DNA of 64,000 nucleotides from Bacteroidota bacterium (GTDB lineage Bacteria > Bacteroidota > Bacteroidia > Sphingobacteriales > Sphingobacteriaceae), in assembly GCA_026224775.1 (NCBI GenBank), contig JAMFRP010000018.1, positions 62,001-126,000 on the forward strand, read 5' to 3'. How positions within the stretch are numbered: the stretch's first letter is position 1; every line of letters begins with the position of its first letter. The notes beneath the pieces were generated by a model. That model ran no database searches. It saw nothing but the letters and a program-made list of their open reading frames with translations, and was not told the origin of the DNA. Made by a program: the position numbers and the translations under genes. Shown here one piece after another: positions 19,801 through 28,179 of this stretch.

Positions 19801-20583
19801 GTGATAAAAAACTTACTCCTTACTATTTCACTTCTAGTGTTTGTTTCAACTGTGGCATTCGCGCAGCAATTAAACGGTGTGGTTTTGGATAAGCTGTCAC
19901 GCAAGCCTGTTGAGTTTGCTACTATTCGCACAGGTCAATTTGTAACTTCCACCTCTATCGAGGGTAAATTTAGCTTGTATAATATTCCTTTTGGCGATAC
20001 CATTAGGGTAACGTGCGTAGGTTATGTGCCTAATACTTATACTGTTTATAATGTTCATGCCGATACCATTTATGTTGAACCTGTTTTAATACAGTTACAG
20101 GATGTAAACGTTCGCACCCGAAATTATAAAACCGACTCCTTAAACCTGCGTAAGGAATTCGCGGGAACATTCAACTATCAAAAGCCTGCCTTAAAGGATT
20201 TTTTGAAAACAAATTTACCCCGATATACTACCGATGATCATGGCAGCGCCTACAATGATAATTCAAGCATTGGCGGGCTGAACCTTTTAGCGATCGCAAA
20301 CCTTTTCGGCAAAAACAAAACGCCTTCTGCCAAACTTCAAAAACAATTGCAGGATGATGAAGAAGCCAACTACGTCGACCATAAATTCTCCAAATCAAAA
20401 GTTGAGGTAATCACCCATATGCAGGGCGACTCACTCCAGGATTTTATGGATACTTACCGCCCAACCATCACCCGCCTAAAACAAATGACCGACTATGAGC
20501 TGCTCATCTACATAAAAGACAGTTATACGGAATTTATCAAAACGTATAAGCCGGGTGAGCGTGAGATGTTTAAGAAGCCGTGA
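19801..20583 (+). CDS. Exported carboxypeptidase-regulatory-like domain protein
   Basis: A 260-residue exported protein. I start at GTG 19801 because it gives a clean signal peptide (MIKNLLLTISLLVF..AFAQ); the frame is open further upstream to 19720 without protein-like sequence. Residues 24-105 form a CarboxypepD_reg-like beta-sandwich (LNGVVLDKLSRKPVEFATI, GKFSLYNIPFGDTIRVTCVGY), the domain also found at the front of SusC-type receptors. The remaining 150 residues are charged and unrecognised. It ends before the 29-bp palindrome at 20614-20690. The role is probably in the envelope, but unknown. Confidence 0.78.
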   Translation: MIKNLLLTISLLVFVSTVAFAQQLNGVVLDKLSRKPVEFATIRTGQFVTSTSIEGKFSLYNIPFGDTIRVTCVGYVPNTYTVYNVHADTIYVEPVLIQLQDVNVRTRNYKTDSLNLRKEFAGTFNYQKPALKDFLKTNLPRYTTDDHGSAYNDNSSIGGLNLLAIANLFGKNKTPSAKLQKQLQDDEEANYVDHKFSKSKVEVITHMQGDSLQDFMDTYRPTITRLKQMTDYELLIYIKDSYTEFIKTYKPGEREMFKKP

Positions 20584-20613
20584 AAAGACTGTAAGTGTTC
20601 AGAGGATTAAAAA

Positions 20614-20690
20614 GGGTGTCATGCTGAGGCACTCGAAGCATGTGGGCAAAGGCCCTACGCTCATGCTTCGAGTGCCTCAGCATGACACCC
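20614..20690. repeat. Perfect 29-bp inverted repeat, tgtcatgctgaggca family
   Basis: The left arm (20614-20642) begins gggtgtcatgctgaggcac and the right arm (20662-20690) is its exact complement, with a 19-base loop. It is followed by ctcttttt. It lies between two convergent genes and could end transcription in either direction. A half copy (ctgtcacactgaggcactcg) is embedded in the mosaic at 26391-26650. Confidence 0.85.
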
Positions 20691-20736
20691 CTCTTTTTAG
20701 TTCCCGCAGGGTCTTTCACAGAAGCCCCCGCGGATA

Positions 20737-21864
20737 TTAAGCGTGTTTCCGCATGAAGCGCTTTTGCAGCCAGTTACGAACCGGTTCGTCATATAACTTA
20801 AGGCAGGCATAAGCAATGGATACGGCGGTTATCAAAAGCCCTAAACCTACCAGCATGCCTTTAGCCATCGGTATCTTGTCTTGGACAACCCAGGCGGTAT
20901 ACCAATAGATTAGCGGGTAATGGGTGATGTAAATGGGGTAGGAAATATCACCCATAAATTTGCAGAGCTTAATAGCGCTCTTGTTTTTTATAGTACTGCC
21001 CGCACCCATGGCAACAATTAAAGGGAAAAGGATAATGATAGTAATGGATTCATACAAACCATTCATCCATAAATGTGATTCACCGCCAAACCTTGGCAGG
21101 CAAAGTATAACTACTAAAAGCAAGCTGCATACGCCGAATGCCCATTTAACGTTGATCAGCTTGCCTACGCGGCATAACAGCACCCCGGCAAAAAAGGGAT
21201 AAAGCAAACGGGTAAAACCAATGTTAAGCTGCGTTTTATCAATCGACCAGCCGCCTATCACATCGCCTTGCGGCCCCCAAACGGTATAGTGTACCAACAA
21301 ACAAGCCGACAAAAACACAAATATGGCAAGCACTGTATTGGAGAACCTGCGGATAAAAAGGGCATACAATATATTGGCGATATATTCAAAAAACAACGAC
21401 CATGCCGGGCCGTTAAGCGGATGCATTTCCTGCCATCCGCGGATATCCATGGATATTGGCAGCGGGATCAACGTAAAACCTACCACCATCACCAATAACA
21501 TTTTCCATACCGGCGTAGCGTTAATCAGCGGGAACATAGCGCCACCCTGAAAATAGAACAATGCCGCACCGATGATCGACCCCATGATAACCATTGGCTG
21601 CAAGCGAATGAGGCGGCGTTTGTAAAAATCCCATTGTGTCATTTTACTCCAGCGGTCGTCATAAGCATAGGCTACCACGAAGCCTGATAACAGGAAAAAG
21701 AAATCAACCGCCAAATAACCATGATTCAGGATCTGGTTAAAGCGCACCCCACCGGCATAGGCCTCCAGTATATGAAAAGAAACCACAACAATAGCAGCCA
21801 CACCACGCAGGCCATCCAGAATTTCGTAATGATTTTTTGAGGGGAGGATTGCAGTTTTAGTCAT
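20737..21864 (-). CDS. Acyltransferase-3 family membrane protein (OafA/YrhL type)
   Basis: A 375-residue integral membrane O-acyltransferase, the family that adds acetyl groups to O-antigen, peptidoglycan or other surface glycans. It opens with YEILDGLRGVAAIVVVSFHILE, holding the catalytic-type arginine and histidine, and continues with GYLAVDFFFLLSGFVVAYAY, the next family hallmark. About ten membrane helices are visible and there is no C-terminal SGNH domain. It is a single-gene unit with no glycan synthesis genes next to it, so the acceptor is unknown. Confidence 0.9.
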   Translation of the reverse strand: MTKTAILPSKNHYEILDGLRGVAAIVVVSFHILEAYAGGVRFNQILNHGYLAVDFFFLLSGFVVAYAYDDRWSKMTQWDFYKRRLIRLQPMVIMGSIIGAALFYFQGGAMFPLINATPVWKMLLVMVVGFTLIPLPISMDIRGWQEMHPLNGPAWSLFFEYIANILYALFIRRFSNTVLAIFVFLSACLLVHYTVWGPQGDVIGGWSIDKTQLNIGFTRLLYPFFAGVLLCRVGKLINVKWAFGVCSLLLVVILCLPRFGGESHLWMNGLYESITIIILFPLIVAMGAGSTIKNKSAIKLCKFMGDISYPIYITHYPLIYWYTAWVVQDKIPMAKGMLVGLGLLITAVSIAYACLKLYDEPVRNWLQKRFMRKHA

Positions 21865-22032
21865 AATAGGTTGCCGCTTGGCTGGGTTTAATAATTGTAT
21901 TAGCCAATGTCTGCTTATTTTTATAGATGTGCAAATTTGTTTGAAATTAATGTTTCAATATGAAGCAATATATTGGAGGTGGTGCGGTGAAAATACCGAC
22001 CACAAGCTGAATGGCTACTTTTCTTCACCGCA

Positions 22033-22125
22033 CGTCATTGCGAGCGATAGCGTGGCAATCCCCGATTAGCAGATCCGCTCTGCACAGTTTGGGATTGCCG
22101 CCTCGTTACACTCCTGGCAATGACG
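22033..22125. repeat. REP-like palindromic repeat, cgtcattgcgag family
   Basis: Left arm cgtcattgcgagcgatagcg then tggcaatccccga; right arm gggattgccgcctcg... ending ggcaatgacg. A diverged copy of the element at 3658-3762, located after the SPFH gene stop and upstream of the acyltransferase gene start. The 284-base gap it occupies (21865-22148) holds nothing else I can identify. Confidence 0.8.
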
Positions 22126-22148
22126 CTTGGAAAAGTTTTATCCGATTT

Positions 22149-23054
22149 TTATTTATCGCTCAACATAATCGGCGTAGCCTTACCACTGCCCATGATGATA
22201 ATTTTGGTATTTGGCGAGGTGGCTATTGCCTGTTGCGCTAAGATGGATTGGTATTGCAACTGTTTGTCGGTTAGGCCGGTTGAGATGATCTTTTGGTAAT
22301 CCGCTATACCCTGGGCCTCTACGCGTTTACGGTCGGCTTCCTGGCGTTCTTTTTGGAGAACGAATTGCATTTTCTGGGCATCCTGTTCGGCTTGAATTTT
22401 TGATTCGATACTTGCACGAACGGTGGCAGGTAAAGTTATATTACGCACCAATATTTGCTGCACTTCTAAACCATTTTTGGCGAAGTTATCGCTGATGGTT
22501 TTATTGATCTTGAACTGGAATTCTTCGCGTTTGGTGGAGTACAGGTCAACCGCCTGGTAATTTACCGCGTTATCACGGATGGCTGTACGGGTTACCGGGC
22601 GAACAATCTTATTTACATAGTCTTCACCAATATTTTGGTAGATGAAGGGCGCTTTTGACGGGATAACCCTGTAAAGTACCGAAAGATCAATGGTAACTTC
22701 CAATCCATCGCTGGATAATACACGGATGGCATCATCTCCCTGAACCTCACCTTCGCTGCTTTTGGCGCTCATGGTATAGTTTTCGGTTTGTACGCTGAAG
22801 GTGGTAACATCAACCAAAGGGTCGATAATGTGTAAACCACTTTCCAGTACATCGCCCTGCACCTGGCCAAATAGGGTTTGCACACCTACTTTACCCGGAT
22901 CGATTATTTTAAAGGCAGCGGATGAGATTCCTAAAAAGATAACTACGCCGCCTACAATGGTAGCGATACCACTAAAATTGCTGGCTGGTTCGGGCGAGCG
23001 TTTCATTACTATTCCTACAATAAGAATAATAACACCTAAAATTGCGATAAGCAT
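22149..23054 (-). CDS. SPFH/prohibitin-family membrane protein
   Basis: A 301-residue membrane-anchored SPFH (stomatin/prohibitin/HflK) protein. Two N-terminal hydrophobic segments (ILGVIILIVGIVM and IVGGVVIFLGISSAAF) precede the SPFH domain: IDPGKVGVQTLFGQVQ, ESGLHIIDPLVDVTTFSVQT and RAIRDNAVN-type text at residues 55-215. A charged helix (QAEQDAQKMQFVLQKERQEAD) and GIADYQKIISTGLTDKQL follow, as in prohibitins. Such proteins form ring scaffolds that modulate membrane proteases. It is the last gene of a minus-strand trio with a small membrane protein and a rhodanese. Confidence 0.88.
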   Translation of the reverse strand: MLIAILGVIILIVGIVMKRSPEPASNFSGIATIVGGVVIFLGISSAAFKIIDPGKVGVQTLFGQVQGDVLESGLHIIDPLVDVTTFSVQTENYTMSAKSSEGEVQGDDAIRVLSSDGLEVTIDLSVLYRVIPSKAPFIYQNIGEDYVNKIVRPVTRTAIRDNAVNYQAVDLYSTKREEFQFKINKTISDNFAKNGLEVQQILVRNITLPATVRASIESKIQAEQDAQKMQFVLQKERQEADRKRVEAQGIADYQKIISTGLTDKQLQYQSILAQQAIATSPNTKIIIMGSGKATPIMLSDK

Positions 23055-23066
23055 GGTTGAGTTGGG

Positions 23067-23261
23067 TTATTGTTTGGGTTTGGGCATGTTTTTAATCTGT
23101 TTCATGAGCTTTATTTTTTGCATCACGAAAAAGACAAGGGCAAAAATGGCAGGAAAAACCAGTATAAAGCTTTTCCTGTCGAATGCCATATAGCCAACAG
23201 CAAGGCTTCCGAAGATGCCGATGTTGTACATAAAATTTAGCATTGCTTTTTTAAACATCAT
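23067..23261 (-). CDS. Small two-helix membrane protein
   Basis: A 64-residue protein with two hydrophobic segments (FMYNIGIFGSLAVGYMAF and SFILVFPAIFALVFFVM) joined by a short charged turn, and a basic tail (KIKLMKQIKNMPKPKQ). It resembles a small Sphingobacteriaceae family I tentatively recall as DUF6358. It starts 3 bases after the rhodanese stop and ends 12 bases before the SPFH gene, so it belongs to that operon. The role is unknown; a helper for the SPFH complex is a guess from position. Confidence 0.7.
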   Translation of the reverse strand: MMFKKAMLNFMYNIGIFGSLAVGYMAFDRKSFILVFPAIFALVFFVMQKIKLMKQIKNMPKPKQ

Positions 23262-23264
23262 AGC

Positions 23265-23579
23265 TTAGTATACGCTAAGTTCTGGGTCAATTTCAGCTGC
23301 CCAGGCTAATATACCACCTTGCAGGTTTGCAAGGTTAGTGTAACCCAATTGCTCCAGTTGCATAATAGCTGCCGCGCTGCGTTTGCCACTGCGGCACATG
23401 ATCACAACAGGTTTATCTTTTGATATTTTATCAGCCTCAATTAAAACACCACCTAAGGGGATAGATACGCCACCCAGGTTTGATACTTCGTACTCAAAAT
23501 CTTCCCTTACATCAATAAGTTGAAAATCCGCATTAGCATCCTGCATTTCTTTTAGTTCCTGTACACTTATTTCTTTCAT
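23265..23579 (-). CDS. Rhodanese-like domain protein
   Basis: A 104-residue single-domain rhodanese (sulfurtransferase family). The N-terminus EISVQELKEMQD is followed by FQLIDVREDFEYEVSNLGG, the CH2A-like motif, then the active-site loop VIMCRSGKRSAAAI with the catalytic cysteine, and a C-terminal NLQGGILAW. A six-residue active loop CRSGKR fits sulfurtransferases such as GlpE/PspE, which move sulfur to thiol acceptors. First gene of the minus-strand trio that continues with the small membrane protein and the SPFH protein. Confidence 0.92.
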   Translation of the reverse strand: MKEISVQELKEMQDANADFQLIDVREDFEYEVSNLGGVSIPLGGVLIEADKISKDKPVVIMCRSGKRSAAAIMQLEQLGYTNLANLQGGILAWAAEIDPELSVY

Positions 23580-23701
23580 GATATTGTATTAATAAAAATC
23601 AAAGTTAGCTTTTCTGTATTAAATATTTAACCGATTATTTTGTAACATTCGCTAGTTAAGAGCGTTTCATATATGTTTGCAGTTATAACACATAATATAT
23701 A

Positions 23702-24820
23702 ATGAGAAAAGTTACACGCTTTTTCTGGTTTTGTTCAGGAGCGCATATAGATACATTAAAAAAGTACCCCATCGAGCATAATAAATATGTGGGTATTGGG
23801 GCTACTATCTTTTTTACCGCGTTGTTTGCTTCGCTATCGGGCGGATATGCCATGTACTTTGTTTTCAACGGAGGTAGTTTCGCCGTAGGCTTTGCTATTT
23901 TGTTTGGGTTGATATGGGGAACAGCCATTTTTAACATGGATAGGTACATCGTATCCAGCATCAACAAAGAAGGCAGCACCAATCAGCAGATATTACAGGC
24001 ATCGCCCCGTATTTTACTGGCGATAATGATTGGGGTGGTAATATCGCGCCCTATCGAACTTAAAATATTTGATAAGGAGATCCGCAATAAGCTAAAAAAC
24101 GCCTATATCAAAGGGCAGCACCGTAAGATTGATACGCTGGAAAAAACCTACAATCAAAAATACGCGACGGAGATGGGTAAGGATATCGACTATAAAAAGG
24201 AAAGTGATTCCCTTACCAAGGATATTAACCGCACCCGTTACCAGTTGAACCAAGAGGTTTTTGGTGATAAATCGGATCAAACATCGGGCATTAAGGGTTA
24301 CGGCACTTATGCCAAGCAAAAAGAGGGCGTTTTACAGGAGAAGGAGGACCGCCTGAAACTGGTGACGCAAAATCAGGATAAAATGGACCAATACCTTGCC
24401 CAACGAAAGGATTACGAGGGCTTAAACACGCTGCGTTTATTCTCGGACCATCAGTTAGACAGCCTTGCCACGGTTGCCGGTTTTGCCGACCGTAACTGGG
24501 CCTTGGGACAGTTGGGGTATAACGATGATGGAACGCGAAATTTGGATACTTATCTGGCCGAAACGTTTATCAGCTGGCTGTTTATTTTGTTTGAGTGTTT
24601 ACCGGTGTTTGTTAAGCTGATGTCGCCTAAAGGGCCGTACGATGTCGCGTTAGCAAAAACAGCTGAAGCTAATATGTACTTTGCCGAGAAGGATAAGGAG
24701 CGGGATGTTGCCGTTACCGATGAGGTTTATGATCATCATTTAGATGAAGACGTGGCGAAGCGAAAGAAACTCATCTCCGGGCAATCGGAGTATGATTTGG
24801 GTAATCATCGGTATGATTAA
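23702..24820 (+). CDS. DUF4407 membrane protein
   Basis: A 372-residue DUF4407 protein. N-terminal FFWFCSGAHIDTLKKYP is followed by three membrane segments (GIGATIFFTALFASLSGGYAM, FAVGFAILFGLIWGTAIF, ILLAIMIGVVIS). Residues 140-250 form a long charged coiled-coil (KYATEMGKDIDYKKESDSLT and on), and a final membrane helix (ISWLFILFECLPVFVKLM) precedes a charged tail. The LIWGTAIFNMDRYIVSSI motif is a family hallmark. Function unknown. The gene is a single unit, ending in a palindrome shared with the convergent amidase gene. Confidence 0.88.
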   Translation: MRKVTRFFWFCSGAHIDTLKKYPIEHNKYVGIGATIFFTALFASLSGGYAMYFVFNGGSFAVGFAILFGLIWGTAIFNMDRYIVSSINKEGSTNQQILQASPRILLAIMIGVVISRPIELKIFDKEIRNKLKNAYIKGQHRKIDTLEKTYNQKYATEMGKDIDYKKESDSLTKDINRTRYQLNQEVFGDKSDQTSGIKGYGTYAKQKEGVLQEKEDRLKLVTQNQDKMDQYLAQRKDYEGLNTLRLFSDHQLDSLATVAGFADRNWALGQLGYNDDGTRNLDTYLAETFISWLFILFECLPVFVKLMSPKGPYDVALAKTAEANMYFAEKDKERDVAVTDEVYDHHLDEDVAKRKKLISGQSEYDLGNHRYD

Positions 24821-24901
24821 CCCCCCTGCCCCCTGAAGGGGGAGCTGATTTGCAAGGGGCGCTATGCCGATAAAACGCCCCCTTCAGGGGGCTGGGGGGT
24901 T
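24819..24901. terminator. Palindrome spanning two convergent stop codons
   Basis: A nearly perfect inverted repeat with arms of about 24 bases: aacccccctgccccctgaag on the left, and its complement with one mismatched pair on the right. It starts inside the stop codon of the DUF4407 gene and ends inside that of the amidase gene. Both messages would end in the same hairpin, so a bidirectional terminator is likely. Related to the C-rich repeats at 7035 and 19565. Confidence 0.7.
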
Positions 24902-25730
24902 AATCGCTATACTTCTTATAAACATTATACAACACATTCAGATCTAGCTGGGTGAGTTGCGGGCTGTTGTCTATTTGCACAAAGTGGCGTTTAAAGGCTA
25001 TTATGGCGGCGTTGATGTCGTGGGTATCATAACCCATAAGGCGCAGGGCAATGGCGGGGTCGAAACTATCGGGTGGTACTTCCAGCACATCATCGCTCCA
25101 ATAACCAAAACCATGCTGGGCTAACACTTGCCATGGGAAGTATGGGCCAGGGTCGGGTTTACGACCGGGGGCTATGTCCTGGTGACCAATGAAATTGGTT
25201 GTTGGTATGTTATATAGTTTCTTTAATCGCGCCAGCAAAATAAGCAGGCTATTGATCTGTTCCTTGGCGAAAGGCTCGCTGCCATTATTATCCAGTTCGA
25301 TGCCGATGGAGCAGCTGTTCATATCCGAAATGCTGCCCCACTTGCTTACCCCCGCATGCCAGGCACGCAGGTAATCGTTCAGCATGTGGTATACCTTGCC
25401 ATCGCGACTGATCACATAATGGGCGCTGACCTGTGTTTTAGCACGTACAAAAGTTTTGAGGGTTTGCACCACGCTATCCTGCGCGGTAAAGTGTATAATA
25501 ACGTAATTGGGCTTGCGGATGTTAAAGTTAACCGTCCCAACAAATTCCGAAGTGATGTCGATCCCGGCAGAATCTTTTAGTGCAAGAGGGTCGCGCACGG
25601 CAATGATTTTTTTTATGGAATCAACCTGCCTATGATATACCTTGTTGCTCAATACGTATGGCCCCTTTGGGGAACATGCCGCAAAAAGCATTACAAATGG
25701 TAAAAGCCGGAGAAGAATGCGCATTTTCAT
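24900..25730 (-). CDS. N-acetylmuramoyl-L-alanine amidase, lipoprotein
   Basis: A 276-residue Amidase_2 (AmiD/AmpD-type) zinc amidase that cuts the lactyl-amide bond between MurNAc and the stem peptide. A lipoprotein signal ends at the lipobox LFAAC (Cys19), so the enzyme is membrane-anchored, probably in the periplasm or outer membrane. The metal and catalytic motifs are VIIHFTAQDS, WHAGVSKWG, SIGIELDNNG and FIGHQDIAPGRKPDPG, in the expected order. A C-terminal extension of about 60 residues (LEVPPDSFDPAIALRLMGYD) resembles the peptidoglycan-binding tail of AmiD. Likely role: muropeptide recycling or wall remodelling. Confidence 0.92.
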   Translation of the reverse strand: MKMRILLRLLPFVMLFAACSPKGPYVLSNKVYHRQVDSIKKIIAVRDPLALKDSAGIDITSEFVGTVNFNIRKPNYVIIHFTAQDSVVQTLKTFVRAKTQVSAHYVISRDGKVYHMLNDYLRAWHAGVSKWGSISDMNSCSIGIELDNNGSEPFAKEQINSLLILLARLKKLYNIPTTNFIGHQDIAPGRKPDPGPYFPWQVLAQHGFGYWSDDVLEVPPDSFDPAIALRLMGYDTHDINAAIIAFKRHFVQIDNSPQLTQLDLNVLYNVYKKYSD

Positions 25731-25959
25731 TATTGGATTAGTTTTTACGGTTAAAGTGGCTTAATGTTGCTGTAAATGGGGCTGTTTTACACTATTGTTA
25801 CAGTTTAATATAAGTTTGTATCACATTGTTTTAGTGGTAGTTAAATTTGTCATTTGGGTTAATCATTTCTTTCATTTCAGTTGAGTAATTGGGCGCATAT
25901 TGTTGGTGTTTTAATATCCTATAATTGAGAAACGGATTAACTTTACAAAAAACAGCAGC

Positions 25960-26376
25960 ATGATCACAAAATTGAACCACGTTAGCATCTTTGTTTTAAA
26001 CCAACAAAGCGCTTATGAGTTTTATGTAAATAAATTGGGCTTTAAAGTACATACCCATGAGGAGGTAGCGCCGGGGATGCAATGGATAACGGTTTGTCCA
26101 CCCGAACAACCCGAGCTGGAAATTTCGCTGATGTCGGTTGAGGCGGGGATGATGTTTAATGAGGAATCGGGCAAGCTAATGCGCACGCTGGTAGAGAACG
26201 GCACTTTCGGTTTCGGCGTTTTTGAATGTGATGACTTGCTGGCTACCTGCGAAGAGCTAAAAGCCAAAGGCGTTGAGTTTGAAAAAGAGCCAACCCAGGA
26301 GTTTTATGGTTTCGAAGCGATATTTAAAGATGATTCGGGGAATTGGTTTTCGTTATCTGAGAGGGTGAAGGGGTAG
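25960..26376 (+). CDS. VOC (glyoxalase/bleomycin-resistance fold) family protein
   Basis: A 138-residue vicinal oxygen chelate protein with two beta-alpha-beta-beta-beta modules. It begins ITKLNHVSIFVLNQQSAYEF, placing the first metal histidine in LNHVSIFV, continues with LGFKVHTHEEV, and ends with YGFEAIFKDDSGNWFSLSE, where the metal glutamate would normally lie. The substrate is unknown; many such proteins are annotated as glyoxalase or dioxygenase family. The 229-base upstream gap holds no other gene. Directly downstream the repeat mosaic of the accessory region begins. Confidence 0.88.
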   Translation: MITKLNHVSIFVLNQQSAYEFYVNKLGFKVHTHEEVAPGMQWITVCPPEQPELEISLMSVEAGMMFNEESGKLMRTLVENGTFGFGVFECDDLLATCEELKAKGVEFEKEPTQEFYGFEAIFKDDSGNWFSLSERVKG

Positions 26377-26390
26377 ATGGTTTTTCCTCA

Positions 26391-26650
26391 CGTCATTGCG
26401 AGCGAAGCGTGGCAATCCCCGACTTACAGAGCGATTTGCTGCGCGCTGGGCTGTCACACTGAGGCACTCGAAGCGCGGTGCGGTGGGGCTTGGACGATGT
26501 CTTCGTTTTAATGAAGTATTCTGTCCCGCTCATTGCCGCGGGGGCTACTACTTTTGGCTTGATCCAAAAGTAGCAAAAGATCAAGACGGAAAAAACCTTC
26601 TGCCCGCAAGGCAAACACCCGGCCCGGTTTTCCGTCAGGCGTTTGCGCGC
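26391..26650. repeat. Mosaic of repeat fragments in a gene-free stretch
   Basis: The gap 26377-26812 has no credible gene. It holds several pieces: a left-arm-only cgtcattgcgagcgaagcg repeat from 26391; a half copy of the tgtcatgctgaggca element near 26451-26480; and a segment around 26549-26650 with ctacttttggcttgatcc pairing to ccaaaagtag, followed by ccttctgcccgcaaggc. I have seen similar tacttttggc...aaaagtagc text as a dispersed element in Bacteroidota. Several successive insertions appear to have landed here. Confidence 0.7.
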
Positions 26651-26665
26651 TTTCTTTTCTTCAAT

Positions 26666-26760
26666 TGTCATTTCGAACGAGGTACGAGGAGAAATCTTCT
26701 GCGATATGCAAAGTTCGATAGTTTTGGTGTAGAAGATCTCTCCCTGCGGCCGAGATGACA
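26666..26760. repeat. Imperfect palindrome, tgtcatttcgaacgaggtac family, copy 1
   Basis: A 95-base element with left arm tgtcatttcgaacgaggtac then gaggagaaatcttct, and right arm agaagatctctccctgcgg then ccgagatgaca. A second copy in the same orientation is at 27741-27834, so the two flank dinD as direct repeats. A more distant relative is at 47153-47241. Confidence 0.85.
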
Positions 26761-26853
26761 GGACGGATAGTGTTTTTGTTAAGCGTTTACGTGCTTCTTC
26801 TTTTGCGCTTTATTACTTCTTTGATCCTTTTGAAGCTTTTTTATCATCACTTT

Positions 26854-27645
26854 CTAAACGGCGCTCCAACTTTTTACGTCTTCGGCGGGAGGCAGTGCTT
26901 CGGGCTTTACACCTCTTTGTAATAGAATGTCTCTTACGGCTTTGTTATTGTCGACATGCTCTCTTGAAATTTGGTTATTATTATTCAGGTCTTTTTCAAT
27001 AACATTATGGCTTGTTAATTCATTAGCAAAGTCTTTTGCCTTAATGGTTAAAGTAGGTAAAAAATCAGCTAATGGTTTTGTAGCTGGTATGCCCAGCTTT
27101 TTCTTCATATCATTAGTGCTAAACCCACCAAATAATGCCTGATCGCCTTTAGAACGAATAAGCGCAAAGCCTTGAGCATCTACACCGCGTTCATATAAAA
27201 TACCCGACAGCTTCTTTTCTGATTTTGTTAGCTTTTCACGTGCAGAAACACGCTCAACATCAATCAGGCGTTGCTCAATAATTTCCTGTTTACGGGTTTG
27301 TACAGCAAAATAGGTTTGGGCGAAAGCAATGGCGGGTTTGGATGGATCGCCATTTTGCGCGATAAGATAACAGGCATAACGTGTTAATGCAATATCTCCA
27401 ACCTCTCGCTGTGCGCCTTTTGCTATTGCGATCATTTTCGTGACATCACGAAAATGATCGTCCACGCCCGATCCAGCATTTTCACACGCTTTTTTGGCTT
27501 TGGTTATTGCGTTTAAAAAGTTTTCCCAACGTTGATACCCCAGTATATCCTGCAATTCACGTGCACTCCAACATTCAATGCCGTTATACGTGTAGCAGGC
27601 TTGTTCAAACTTGCTGAATAATTCTAATATGATTTCTTTTTTCAC
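26854..27645 (-). CDS. dinD: DNA damage-inducible protein D-like, C-terminus frameshifted
   Basis: A 263-residue DinD-family protein; E. coli dinD is an SOS-induced gene whose product inhibits RecA filaments. The BRO-N-like N-terminal domain shows [41 protein letters not shown] and [20 protein letters not shown], all close to E. coli DinD. The last residues are odd: after PPAEDVK the frame reads SWSAV and stops. Adding one A to the five-A run gives [15 protein letters not shown], the tail I expect for DinD, ending at 26813. So the gene is probably intact in origin with a one-base deletion (or assembly error) near its 3' end. It lies between two repeat copies. Confidence 0.88.
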   Translation of the reverse strand: MKKEIILELFSKFEQACYTYNGIECWSARELQDILGYQRWENFLNAITKAKKACENAGSGVDDHFRDVTKMIAIAKGAQREVGDIALTRYACYLIAQNGDPSKPAIAFAQTYFAVQTRKQEIIEQRLIDVERVSAREKLTKSEKKLSGILYERGVDAQGFALIRSKGDQALFGGFSTNDMKKKLGIPATKPLADFLPTLTIKAKDFANELTSHNVIEKDLNNNNQISREHVDNNKAVRDILLQRGVKPEALPPAEDVKSWSAV

Positions 27646-27740
27646 TTTAATAACCGGTTTAGTTATAGGCTAAATTATGAAATTGTTAGTGAATGCGGGT
27701 GTGTTATGAAATAACTCTTTTACACGCCTCTGCTTTTTAT

Positions 27741-27834
27741 TGTCATTTCGAACGAGGTACGAGGAGAAATCTTCTTCGATCTGCAAAGTTCGATTTCCTA
27801 TTGTAGAAGGTCTCTCCCTGCGGTCGAGATGACA
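27741..27834. repeat. Imperfect palindrome, tgtcatttcgaacgaggtac family, copy 2
   Basis: Left arm tgtcatttcgaacgaggtac then gaggagaaatcttctt; right arm gaaggtctctccctgcgg then tcgagatgaca. Same orientation as, and close to, the copy at 26666-26760 on the other side of dinD. It abuts the stop of the small gene at 27841. Confidence 0.85.
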
Positions 27835-27840
27835 GGGTGG

Positions 27841-28143
27841 TTAGTGTTTTTGCATAAGATCAATGAATTCTGCTAATGTTATCGTTGCGTTTGGTGCTTC
27901 ACTAGTGTATTCGATGTTTTCAAACTCATGCCAGGTATGGTCAGGTCCATTGTTCCATTTAGCGAAGTGTAGATCGGGTAAATTCCATTGGTGTACATAG
28001 AACCAAGTTTCATCAATTAGCTTTGGTTTGATAAGTTTTAACAACACATCGAGGCTGATGCTGTCTGGATTCTCAAATATTACAGAACTGAAATTTTTAT
28101 AGTTGGCGCCGTCGCGGTATAGGTAATTGAAAGCGATATTCAT
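27841..28143 (-). CDS. Small conserved-looking hypothetical protein
   Basis: A 100-residue acidic soluble protein, unnamed, with MNIAFNYLYRDGANYKNF at the N-terminus and a tryptophan/histidine-rich centre (WFYVHQWNLPDLHFAKWNN, DHTWHEFENI). I have the impression of similar hypothetical proteins in other Bacteroidota but cannot name a family. No signal peptide, membrane segment or known catalytic motif. It is divergent from the controller gene, with its start 37 bases from the C-box, so the operator could affect both directions. Whether it belongs to the nuclease-helicase module is open. Confidence 0.65.
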   Translation of the reverse strand: MNIAFNYLYRDGANYKNFSSVIFENPDSISLDVLLKLIKPKLIDETWFYVHQWNLPDLHFAKWNNGPDHTWHEFENIEYTSEAPNATITLAEFIDLMQKH

Positions 28144-28179
28144 ATTAGAATTGTTTTTTCAAATATAAAAATTAAATGA

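Noticed and set aside
26396..26758. 120-residue frame in the repeat mosaic, with an antisense partner
   Set aside because: Both run through palindromic elements and read like repeat translation, not protein.
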